From: CAMCSH01 sp043748535
GTDB lineage: Bacteria; Verrucomicrobiota; Lentisphaeria; Lentisphaerales; Lentisphaeraceae
Direction: 5' to 3'
Assembly (NCBI GenBank): GCA_043748535.1
Contig: JAYTMY010000080.1
Span: 1-11,070 of the forward strand
Length of the DNA stretch: 11,070 bases
The notes under the pieces were generated by a model that saw only the letters and a program-made list of their open reading frames with translations, made no database searches and was not told where the DNA came from. How positions within the stretch are numbered: the first letter of the stretch is position 1; each line of letters opens with the position of its first letter. The position numbers and the translations under genes are program-made. This document shows positions 1-5,369 of the stretch, one piece after another.

Positions 1-31
1 ACCCTCGCGGGTCCGCAGTTACGGGGTTACT

Positions 32-116
32 CTGCCGGGTCTTCGGCAGGGAGCGGACTTGAACCGCTCGGACAGCGCGCCTTCACAGGCGCGCATCACC
101 GACCCGCTTCGGGGTC
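32..116 (-). other. tRNA-like hairpin cluster without an acceptor stem
   Basis: Read on the minus strand there are three consecutive arms. A 16-nt D-arm-sized hairpin (116-101, stem GACCC/GGGTC) is followed by a 7-bp hairpin (94-75) whose loop reads TGTGAA, placing GTG (His) where an anticodon would sit. After a 5-nt gap comes a perfect T-arm (69-51) with the canonical core GGTTCAAGTCC. A further hairpin CTGCCG/CGGCAG (49-32) follows. The order and spacing copy a tRNA. However, the seven bases after the T-arm (CCCTGCC) have no complementary partner upstream, the anticodon loop is 6 nt if the stem is fully paired, and the D-loop lacks the usual GG. It is therefore not a normal functional tRNA. 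It could be a degenerate tRNA-His relic, a tRNA-like structured RNA or coincidental palindromes. Another hairpin lies at 1-12. Confidence 0.3.
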
Positions 117-185
117 GAACAAGCAGCTCAAGGATCAACCCACAAACTTCCCGGTAGAGCCGAAAAAATGGGAAAAGAGCTCTAA

Positions 186-217
186 CTCTGTGCCCTCTGT
201 CCCTCGGTGGTGAATTC
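186..217 (-). repeat. Degenerate 9-bp-phased intergenic repeat, copy 1
   Basis: Two 9-bp units (CTCTGTGCC, CTCTGTCCC) run into TCGGTGGTGAATTC. The same architecture, ending in GGTGGTGAAT or CGTGGTGAAT, recurs at 1826-1856 on the other side of the helicase gene and in the same orientation. I recognise this as a low-complexity intergenic element common in some environmental bacteria, where its minus strand is often mistranslated as TTE-x-TEDTE-like peptides. Function is unknown. Confidence 0.5.
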
Positions 218-243
218 TCGGACCTGCTCAGCTCCCGCACAAA

Positions 244-262
244 TGCAACATCTTTTGTTGCA
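244..262. repeat. Short inverted repeat, possible weak minus-strand terminator
   Basis: TGCAACA (244-250) and TGTTGCA (256-262) form a perfect 7-bp stem around a 5-nt loop. On the minus strand the stem is followed by TTTG. It lies about 110 nt past the helicase stop, so it could help terminate that transcript. The T-run is too short for a confident call. Confidence 0.25.
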
Positions 263-289
263 ATTGAACGAGTGGGAGACGATTAAGCG

Positions 290-328
290 GGGCCGCTCCC
301 GATAGCACGCTACGCAGCGGCCCTCTTT
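290..328 (+). terminator. GC-rich hairpin followed by TCTTTT
   Basis: GGGCCGCT (290-297) pairs perfectly with AGCGGCCC (316-323). A nested stem TAGC/GCTA lies within the 18-nt interior, and TCTTTTC follows on the plus strand. This is the shape of a plus-strand intrinsic terminator, yet no plus-strand gene is seen upstream in the window. On the minus strand, downstream of the helicase, the hairpin is not followed by a T-run. It may be one side of a convergent-transcription boundary. Confidence 0.3.
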
Positions 329-370
329 TCGCTGACCGAAGGACCTTGCTACAGTCCAACTCAAGCTGGA

Positions 371-1738
371 TCACTTGCGATAGGCGCTGTGCTCGCGGCG
401 TCTTTCCGAAGTCCACCACTCGGCGGTGTTCTCGGAAACCAATTCGTAGAGGGTCGCTTGTTTGCCTTCGGCGCGGCGGAGGATGCGCCCAAGACGTTGG
501 ACGTGTTCGCGGGTCGAACCGGAGCCGGAGACGACGACGCCGACCGAGGCTTCCGGGACGTCGACACCTTCGTTGAGAACCTTCGAGGTCGTGATCACCG
601 GCCATTCGCCGGAGCGGAATTTCTCGAGCATGGTTTTGCGTTCGCCGGGGCGGGTGTGGTGGGTCAGCACCGGCACCAGGAAGGCGCGGCCAATGGCGTA
701 GGCGGTGTCGTTATCTGCCGTGAAAATGATGATCCTCTCGCCACGATGATCTTGGAAAATTCGCCGCAGTTGCCGCATCTTGCCGCGTCCGCCACGGGCG
801 ATGCGGCGCTGTTCGAGCCAGGCCTGGAAGACCTCGCGGCCTTCGGGACGGCGGGCGCAAAGAGCGATGAATTGGCCCCAGCCGTTGGCATTGGAAAAGC
901 TGATGCCGTTGTCACGGATGAATTCCAGGTAGCGAGCGCGGCAGCTGGTGTAGCGTTCCATCTCGTCGTCATCCAGCGGCGCGATCAGGCGGATGGTGCT
1001 GTAGGGCGACAGGATGCTGCCGGAAATCTGGTCGATTTCAAGGCGATAGGCGAGCGGCCCGGCGAAGCGATTGAGCAGCTCGTGACCGCCGTCGCTGCGT
1101 TCTGGCGTGGCGGTGAGTCCGAGGCGGAAAGGGGCGAGCGACATGGTGGCGGCGAGGCGGGTCCGAGGGGAGGGGAGATGGTGGCATTCGTCGAAGACCA
1201 GGAGGCCAAAATAATTGCCCATCTGCTCCATCATCAAAGCGGCGGAATCGTAAGTGGCGACGGTCAGTTCGCGGCGGTCCTTGAAACCTCCGCCGAGGGC
1301 GCCGACGTCGCGGCCGAAAACTTCTTGCAGCTGGCGTTGCCATTGGTGCATCAGGTCGATGGTTGGCACCATCACCAAAGTCGGCCGCTTGGTCATCGCG
1401 ATGGCGAGGAAGGCGACGAGGGATTTGCCGGCGCCGGTGGGCAGCACCACGGTGCCGCGTCGTCCCTGCGCTTTCCAGGCGGCGATCGATTCTTCCTGGT
1501 GTTTTCGCGGCGGCGGAATTTTCGGTTCGCCGAAGTCCACCGGCTCCCAGGTTTTGGCGAGATCTTTGAACTCAAACTTGCCGTGCAAAGCGCGGACGAT
1601 GGCGGCGTAATCAAGAGCTTCGGCACGGAACTTCTTGACCCGCGGATCCCAGGTGACCAGACCCTCGAGCGGCCCCGGCGCTTTATCGGCCAAGCCTTCG
1701 ACCAAGAGGGTGCCTTTGTCAAAACTGAGGGTGATCAT
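371..1738 (-). CDS. XPB/Ssl2-like superfamily II DNA helicase
   Basis: A 455-residue ATP-dependent SF2 helicase resembling bacterial and archaeal XPB proteins, which translocate on double-stranded DNA and take part in duplex opening and repair. Visible motifs, numbered from the chosen start, are Walker A LPTGAGKS (99-106), Walker B DECHH (183-187), motif III TATPER (209-214), motif V LNEGVDVP (388-395) and motif VI QRLGRILR (414-421). The first 80 residues (MITLSFDKGTLLVEG...) resemble the N-terminal damage-recognition-like region of XPB homologues, and residues 78-85 carry the usual Q-motif-like RKHQEES. I chose the ATG at 1738 because it matches how XPB-like proteins begin and has a purine-rich stretch (TTTTGGAAATCC) upstream. 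A GTG at 1774 would add 12 residues but has AAGG only one base before it. No Bax1-type nuclease partner is seen. XPB-like identity is likely; the cellular role is inferred. Confidence 0.9.
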   Translation of the reverse strand: MITLSFDKGTLLVEGLADKAPGPLEGLVTWDPRVKKFRAEALDYAAIVRALHGKFEFKDLAKTWEPVDFGEPKIPPPRKHQEESIAAWKAQGRRGTVVLPTGAGKSLVAFLAIAMTKRPTLVMVPTIDLMHQWQRQLQEVFGRDVGALGGGFKDRRELTVATYDSAALMMEQMGNYFGLLVFDECHHLPSPRTRLAATMSLAPFRLGLTATPERSDGGHELLNRFAGPLAYRLEIDQISGSILSPYSTIRLIAPLDDDEMERYTSCRARYLEFIRDNGISFSNANGWGQFIALCARRPEGREVFQAWLEQRRIARGGRGKMRQLRRIFQDHRGERIIIFTADNDTAYAIGRAFLVPVLTHHTRPGERKTMLEKFRSGEWPVITTSKVLNEGVDVPEASVGVVVSGSGSTREHVQRLGRILRRAEGKQATLYELVSENTAEWWTSERRREHSAYRK

Positions 1739-1794
1739 GGATTTCCAAAACCTGGGGTGGATGTGTTGCGTCACACCTTAAAGCCGGATTCCCC

Positions 1795-1856
1795 ATTCAC
1801 CACGGAATTCCCCGCAGATCAAAACTTCCGTGTCCTCCGTGCTTTCCGTGGTGAAT
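1795..1856 (-). repeat. 13-bp inverted repeat enclosing 9-bp-phased repeat, copy 2
   Basis: ATTCACCACGGAA (1795-1807) and TTCCGTGGTGAAT (1844-1856) are perfect inverted copies 36 nt apart. The second arm is also the last of three 9-bp units: TTCCGTGTC (1826-1834), CTCCGTGCT (1835-1843), TTCCGTGGT (1844-1852). The element fills the gap between the cytochrome stop and the helicase start. In the minus-strand transcript it could fold into a 13-bp stem separating the two genes. No T-run follows, so it is not a standard intrinsic terminator. Confidence 0.55.
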
Positions 1857-1863
1857 GATGATT

Positions 1864-2199
1864 TCAGGGGTTTTTCCGCTGCAATTCCACTTGGCGGATC
1901 TTCCATTCCCGGGCACTGAGCAGGTATTGATGAAGCTGTTCCGCCTGGAGTGGATTGAGCTTCGATTTGCGGTTCATCTCGGGGAGTAGCTTGGCCCATT
2001 CCGCCGGGGTGTAATCGTCCACCGCTTCGAGACTGTGGCAACTGGCGCAGCGATTCAGGTAGACCTGGCGGCCGCTGCTCAAGGAGCTGATCTCGCCGCT
2101 CATCGCGGGCACTACTGGCGGCGCGATTTCGGCTAAAGTGCGGCAGCCGCCGAGCAGAAGCCCGGCGGCTGACAGGAAGGCAGTGATGCCTCGCGACAT
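1864..2199 (-). CDS. Small lipoprotein c-type cytochrome
   Basis: A 111-residue protein with an N-terminal hydrophobic segment ending in LLGGC, a lipobox that puts the acylated cysteine at residue 19. The mature protein would thus be membrane-anchored on the periplasmic side. Residues 51-55 read CASCH, the CxxCH covalent haem c site, and M75 in LLPEM is a plausible distal haem ligand. The length fits a monohaem class I cytochrome domain plus a short linker. It would carry electrons in the periplasm; donor and acceptor are unknown. Its ATG begins one base after the stop of the outer-membrane protein gene, with no clear ribosome-binding site of its own, so translational coupling is likely. Confidence 0.82.
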   Translation of the reverse strand: MSRGITAFLSAAGLLLGGCRTLAEIAPPVVPAMSGEISSLSSGRQVYLNRCASCHSLEAVDDYTPAEWAKLLPEMNRKSKLNPLQAEQLHQYLLSAREWKIRQVELQRKNP

Positions 2200-2200
2200 T

Positions 2201-2980
2201 TTAGAAGCTGATGCCGAAGATCATCCGGCTCATCCATTCCGCTTTGCCTTCGACGTCGGTGATTTCATTCTTGACGCTGAGGGCCATCCAGGTGCCGCCG
2301 CCAAATTTGAACTGGGCGACCGGGCCGAGATAGACGACGTTCTCGCCGCGCTCTTCCCAGTGGTGCTCCCATTCGACTTCGTGCAGAGCTTCCAGGCCGA
2401 GAGAGAATTTCGGGCTGAAGCTGTAGCTGGCGCCCAAGGCTTGGCCGAGGACGTCGACTTCTTCTTCGCCGCCGTCACCTTCGCGCTCATATTCGTAAAT
2501 GCCGTTCCAGTTCAGGGTCCAGTCGCCGATATCCTTGGTCAGCAGGAGCTTGAATTCGAGGGCGCTGAAGTCGCCATCAAAGCCATCGTCGCCGAAATCG
2601 CTCTTGGCTTCGCCGTAAAGCGCGATGCCGAGATCTTCTTGGGTGGCGTTCTGCAAGACGTAGATCGATTCGATGGCCAGGTCCTTGAATTCCAGGCCGT
2701 CGTTTTCGACCGTGCGGCCGTCTTGGTAGCGGGAGTCGTAATAAAGCGCCATGCGCCATTTGTCGGTGATGCTGTATTCGACTTCCGTGCGCAGGTCGAG
2801 GCGGTCGAACTTGCTGTCTTTGTTGCGCTTGTTGGTCTTCCAGGTGACCCATTGTTCCAATTCAACGGTGCCGGCGGCGGTTTCGCGGGCTTCATAGCCA
2901 TCGGTGAACTTCCGTTCGTTGGCGTGCAGCGACAGGCTCGCAAAGCTGAGGAGGGAGGCGGCTAAGAGCATCTTTTTCAT
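2201..2980 (-). CDS. Candidate beta-barrel outer-membrane protein
   Basis: A 259-residue protein of no family I can name. It starts MKKMLLAASLLSFASLSLHA, a clear Sec signal peptide with likely cleavage after LHA (residue 20). The rest has many short alternating polar/hydrophobic stretches (WRMALYYDSRY, TLNWNGIYEYERE, WMALSVKNEI) and ends in phenylalanine (GISF), the usual terminal residue of BAM-assembled barrels. It is very acidic (DFGDDGFDGDF, GGEEEVD). The start at 2980 is preferred over an upstream GTG-type start at 3037 because it begins the signal peptide and has AAGGA about 8 nt upstream. It is the first gene of an operon with the lipoprotein cytochrome, so it may be a periplasmic-facing or transport component linked to redox or metal handling. 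That link is inference. Confidence 0.75.
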   Translation of the reverse strand: MKKMLLAASLLSFASLSLHANERKFTDGYEARETAAGTVELEQWVTWKTNKRNKDSKFDRLDLRTEVEYSITDKWRMALYYDSRYQDGRTVENDGLEFKDLAIESIYVLQNATQEDLGIALYGEAKSDFGDDGFDGDFSALEFKLLLTKDIGDWTLNWNGIYEYEREGDGGEEEVDVLGQALGASYSFSPKFSLGLEALHEVEWEHHWEERGENVVYLGPVAQFKFGGGTWMALSVKNEITDVEGKAEWMSRMIFGISF

Positions 2981-3014
2981 GTCGGTTTCCTTGTGTTGTT
3001 GAGATAGTATCACA

Positions 3015-3045
3015 TCTATAATGCAATTGAGTCTCAATACATCAA
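3015..3045 (-). promoter_or_regulatory. Candidate promoter with 13-bp palindromic operator
   Basis: ATTGAG-T-CTCAAT (3026-3038) is a perfect palindrome about its central base. On the minus strand it sits between a weak -35-like TTGATG (3045-3040) and a -10-like TATAGA (3020-3015), spacer 19 nt, about 35 nt upstream of the outer-membrane protein start. Placement between the promoter boxes would suit a repressor. TTGAG half-sites resemble some Fur-type operators, but the match is too short to assign a regulator. Confidence 0.35.
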
Positions 3046-3067
3046 GCTAAGTCGCGCAACAAAATTC

Positions 3068-3163
3068 ATGAAAAAATCATCGACGTCCGCCATCCTCGCG
3101 GATCAAGAGTTCCTGCCATCAGTCAGAAAACTGAGACCTCCGAGCAAGCTTGGCGGATCTTGA
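3068..3163 (+). CDS. Possible 31-residue small ORF upstream of the export operon
   Basis: An ATG at 3068 opens a 31-codon frame ending TGA at 3161-3163, 73 nt before the TolC start and in the same direction. The peptide starts MKKSSTSAILADQEF, continues with a basic, proline-containing part and ends KLGGS. A small ORF ahead of an export operon containing a PqqD-like domain is where a peptide precursor might be expected. Against this, there is no good ribosome-binding site (upstream is CAACAAAATTC), there are no cysteines and few modifiable residues apart from serines, and frames this short arise often by chance. I recognise no family. Treat as a low-confidence candidate. Confidence 0.15.
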   Translation: MKKSSTSAILADQEFLPSVRKLRPPSKLGGS

Positions 3164-3236
3164 ATTTTTCTTGCGGATTACGCTCGATGGGTTATCTTGC
3201 GGCCCCTTTCTCTCGCAGCCACCGGAAACACCGTCC

Positions 3237-4553
3237 ATGAAGCATTTCATCGCCCTGACACTTATACTTGCTTGCGCCGCCCGCGGCGAATCGCTGCAGG
3301 AAGCGGTTGCCCGAGGTTTGCAGGCGCACCCTGCGGTGAAGTCTGCCGACAAAAAAGCGGAAGCGGCTGACGCCCGTATCGGGACAGCGCGCGGCGAATT
3401 GCTCCCCTCGCTCGACTTGAAAGGCGAATATGGCCACAGCGACGAGCGCAGCACCCTGTTCCAGGATGCCGCTCCCGGCCGCGCCGCCGAGGTGCAGACC
3501 AACAGTTCGGCCCTGCGCCGCACCGGCACCTTGACCATGACCCAGCTGCTCTACAAATGGGGCATGCTCGAAGGCGTCGCCAGCGCCCGTTCGACCAAGG
3601 CGCAGAAGGAAATGGAGGCCCGCGCCTCTCGCGAAGACCTCGCCAGCCGCATCGTCAAAACCTATCTCGACGTCGATAAAAACCGCGAGTTCATCCGTCT
3701 TGCCGAAGAGAACGTGATCAAGCACCAGGAGATTCTGAAGACGGTGCAGACCCGTTTCCAGCAGAAGCTCGCCAACGGTGCCGACGTCTCCCAGGTGGAA
3801 GGCCGTCTCGCTCTCGCCCAAGCTCAACTTGAGCGCGAAAAAGCCCTCATCCCGGCCTATGAAGCTGCCTATCAGGAGGCGGTCTGCGCGCCGCCGTCTG
3901 CAGAGATGACCCTGCCGGTCTTTCCTCCCAACATCTTCCCCGCCGATCTCGGCCTTGCCTTCGAAGGCGCCAAAACCAGTCACCCCCTGCTGCTTGCCGA
4001 CGGCCACGCCATCGACGCCGCCAATCACAGCCTGAGCAGCAGCGACGGCCGCTTCCTGCCGCAGTTCAGCCTGCAGCTCAGCGCCAGCGCCAGCGACAGG
4101 TCCCGCGGCGATGATACCGAAAGCAAATCCGCCTCGGCCTTTGTGGTGATGGATTGGAACCTCTTCCGCGGTGGTGCCCACCACCACGACCGGATCAGCC
4201 AGCTCTGCGAAATCGACGCCTTGGATGACACCCGCCGCGATCACGTTGAGCAGATCCGCCGCGACCTCGCTGGCGTCTGGCACCAGCGCCGCGCCGTCAA
4301 CATCGAATACGGCTTCTACGAGAAAAACGCCGCCTCGGCCCAGCAGACCGCCGATGCCTTTGGCGAGCAATATCGCCTCGGCCAGCGCACTCTTTTCGAC
4401 CTCCTCAACGCCAAGGCCGAGGTCTTCCAAGCCAAGCTGCGGATCAGCGAATCGAATCACTCGCGCATCCAAGCTGAAATGGATGTTCTCTACCGCATGG
4501 GTTCCCTGGTTCAAACCATCGCCCCTGCCGCTGTCAAAACGACCCAGCCCTGA
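3237..4553 (+). CDS. TolC-family outer-membrane efflux channel
   Basis: A 438-residue TolC-like protein, normally a trimer forming an outer-membrane barrel with a long periplasmic alpha-helical tunnel. An N-terminal signal peptide (MKHFIALTLILACAARG) is followed by two internally similar halves. Repeat landmarks are ESLQEAVARGLQAHP at the mature start, GELLPSLDLKGEYG in half 1, then NGADVSQVEGRLALAQAQ, DGRFLPQFSLQLS in half 2, WNLFRGG, and QYRLGQRTLFDLLNAKAEV. The last is a very typical TolC helix. Length is close to the family norm. The start at 3237 fits the signal peptide and has GGAA about 10 nt upstream; an earlier in-frame ATG at 3150 would add 29 untypical residues. It is the first gene of a four-gene operon; the next starts 24 nt downstream. 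It would be the outer-membrane exit for whatever the adaptor and M50 proteins handle. Confidence 0.92.
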   Translation: MKHFIALTLILACAARGESLQEAVARGLQAHPAVKSADKKAEAADARIGTARGELLPSLDLKGEYGHSDERSTLFQDAAPGRAAEVQTNSSALRRTGTLTMTQLLYKWGMLEGVASARSTKAQKEMEARASREDLASRIVKTYLDVDKNREFIRLAEENVIKHQEILKTVQTRFQQKLANGADVSQVEGRLALAQAQLEREKALIPAYEAAYQEAVCAPPSAEMTLPVFPPNIFPADLGLAFEGAKTSHPLLLADGHAIDAANHSLSSSDGRFLPQFSLQLSASASDRSRGDDTESKSASAFVVMDWNLFRGGAHHHDRISQLCEIDALDDTRRDHVEQIRRDLAGVWHQRRAVNIEYGFYEKNAASAQQTADAFGEQYRLGQRTLFDLLNAKAEVFQAKLRISESNHSRIQAEMDVLYRMGSLVQTIAPAAVKTTQP

Positions 4554-4577
4554 ATCCCCCCGGAGCTCTGATTTCTC

Positions 4578-5369
4578 ATGAAAAGCCTCGCTTTCGCCCT
4601 CGGCCTCTTCTGCATCGCCGCCGACACCGCTCCCACCGCCACTTACGAGGGCATCACCCGCCCGAGCTCGGACATCAGCATGGCCTTTGCCCGTCCCGGC
4701 ATCATTTCTGAAATCAATGTCAAAGAAGGCGACACCGTCAGCAAGGGCCAGGTCCTGGCCAAGCAGAACAGCTCGGTGGAAGCCGCCAAGCTGCTGCAAT
4801 ATCAGAAAGCTCAGAGCAGCACCAGCCTGCTCGATAAAGCCGTCGCCGAACTCGAGCAGAAGAAGAAAGACGTCGTCCACATGGAAGACGCCCTGAAGCA
4901 GAAAGCCTGCACCGAAAAAGAAGTCGAATACGCCCGCCTCGACGTCCGCAAAGCCGAGCTTGAAGCTCAGAAGGCGCAGCAGGATCTCGACATGGCCGGT
5001 CTCCAAGCGAAAGAAGTCGAAGCGACGATCCGCCAGATGAGCCTCGTCGCCACGGTCAACGGCATCGCCGAACATGTTGATATCGACGCCGGCGAATCGC
5101 CGGAATCGGGCAAAGAAGCGATTCGCCTGGTGTGCATCGATCCGCTTTGGGTTGAAGTGCCGATCCCGGCCCGCATCGCCGCCAAATTGAAAACCGGCGC
5201 CAAGCTGAAAGTCCTTTTCGGCGAAGGCGACAAAACTCGCGAAGCCAGCGTCATCTTCGTCTCGCCGGTCGCCGACTCCGCCTCGGAATTGGTCCGGGTC
5301 AAGGCCCAGATCGACAACAAAGAGCTTCGCCCGGTCGGTGAACGGGTCCGCGTCGAGGTTCTGCCGTGA
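4578..5369 (+). CDS. Small HlyD-type periplasmic adaptor protein
   Basis: A 263-residue membrane-fusion-protein-like adaptor. A short N-terminal signal peptide (MKSLAFALGLFCIAA) precedes a biotinyl-lipoyl-like half-motif at about residues 38-63 (ARPGIISEINVKEGDTVSKGQ). A long, charged alpha-helical hairpin follows at about 70-150, rich in Glu, Lys, Ala and Gln. The second lipoyl half is near 156-175 (VATVNGIAEHVDIDAGE), and a beta-barrel segment runs to the C-terminus. In this family the hairpin contacts TolC and the barrel faces the inner-membrane partner. A GGAG lies about 12 nt before the ATG. The stop overlaps the next gene's GTG by 4 nt (GTGA), so the two are translationally coupled. It is short for the family and lacks a C-terminal membrane-proximal domain. 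Confidence 0.88.
   Translation: MKSLAFALGLFCIAADTAPTATYEGITRPSSDISMAFARPGIISEINVKEGDTVSKGQVLAKQNSSVEAAKLLQYQKAQSSTSLLDKAVAELEQKKKDVVHMEDALKQKACTEKEVEYARLDVRKAELEAQKAQQDLDMAGLQAKEVEATIRQMSLVATVNGIAEHVDIDAGESPESGKEAIRLVCIDPLWVEVPIPARIAAKLKTGAKLKVLFGEGDKTREASVIFVSPVADSASELVRVKAQIDNKELRPVGERVRVEVLP

Larger units (their letters stand above)
1..370. other. Gene-poor region with many hairpins
   Basis: No reading frame here looks like a protein gene. A 73-codon minus-strand frame crosses the hairpin cluster but has no family resemblance. The stretch holds five hairpins at 1-116, a 9-bp-phased repeat at 186-217, a short inverted repeat at 244-262 and a GC-rich inverted repeat at 290-323. It lies downstream of the minus-strand helicase gene, so part of it may be that gene's 3' untranslated region. 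The left edge of the window cuts the region, so a gene or RNA beginning further left cannot be excluded. Confidence 0.6.

Noticed and set aside
40..120. Complete tRNA-His gene on the minus strand
   Set aside because: The T-arm and anticodon-like loop are good, but no acceptor stem pairs, the D-loop lacks GG and the anticodon stem-loop geometry is wrong.
19..240. 73-codon minus-strand frame through the hairpin cluster
   Set aside because: Its sequence is dictated by tRNA-like stems and a repeat; no ribosome-binding site or family resemblance was seen.
389..1858. Plus-strand open frame (489 codons) opposite the helicase
   Set aside because: The minus strand carries a full set of SF2 helicase motifs; the plus-strand product has none and runs into the intergenic repeat.
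2138..2965. Plus-strand open frame (275 codons) opposite the outer-membrane protein
   Set aside because: The minus-strand frame has a signal peptide, ribosome-binding site and C-terminal Phe. The plus-strand frame crosses the boundary between two genes and lacks such signs.
3192..5075. Long minus-strand open frame (627 codons) opposite the TolC and adaptor genes
   Set aside because: It is the antisense shadow of two clearly recognised genes. High GC at third positions suppresses stops on the other strand, and the translation is low-complexity with no family features.
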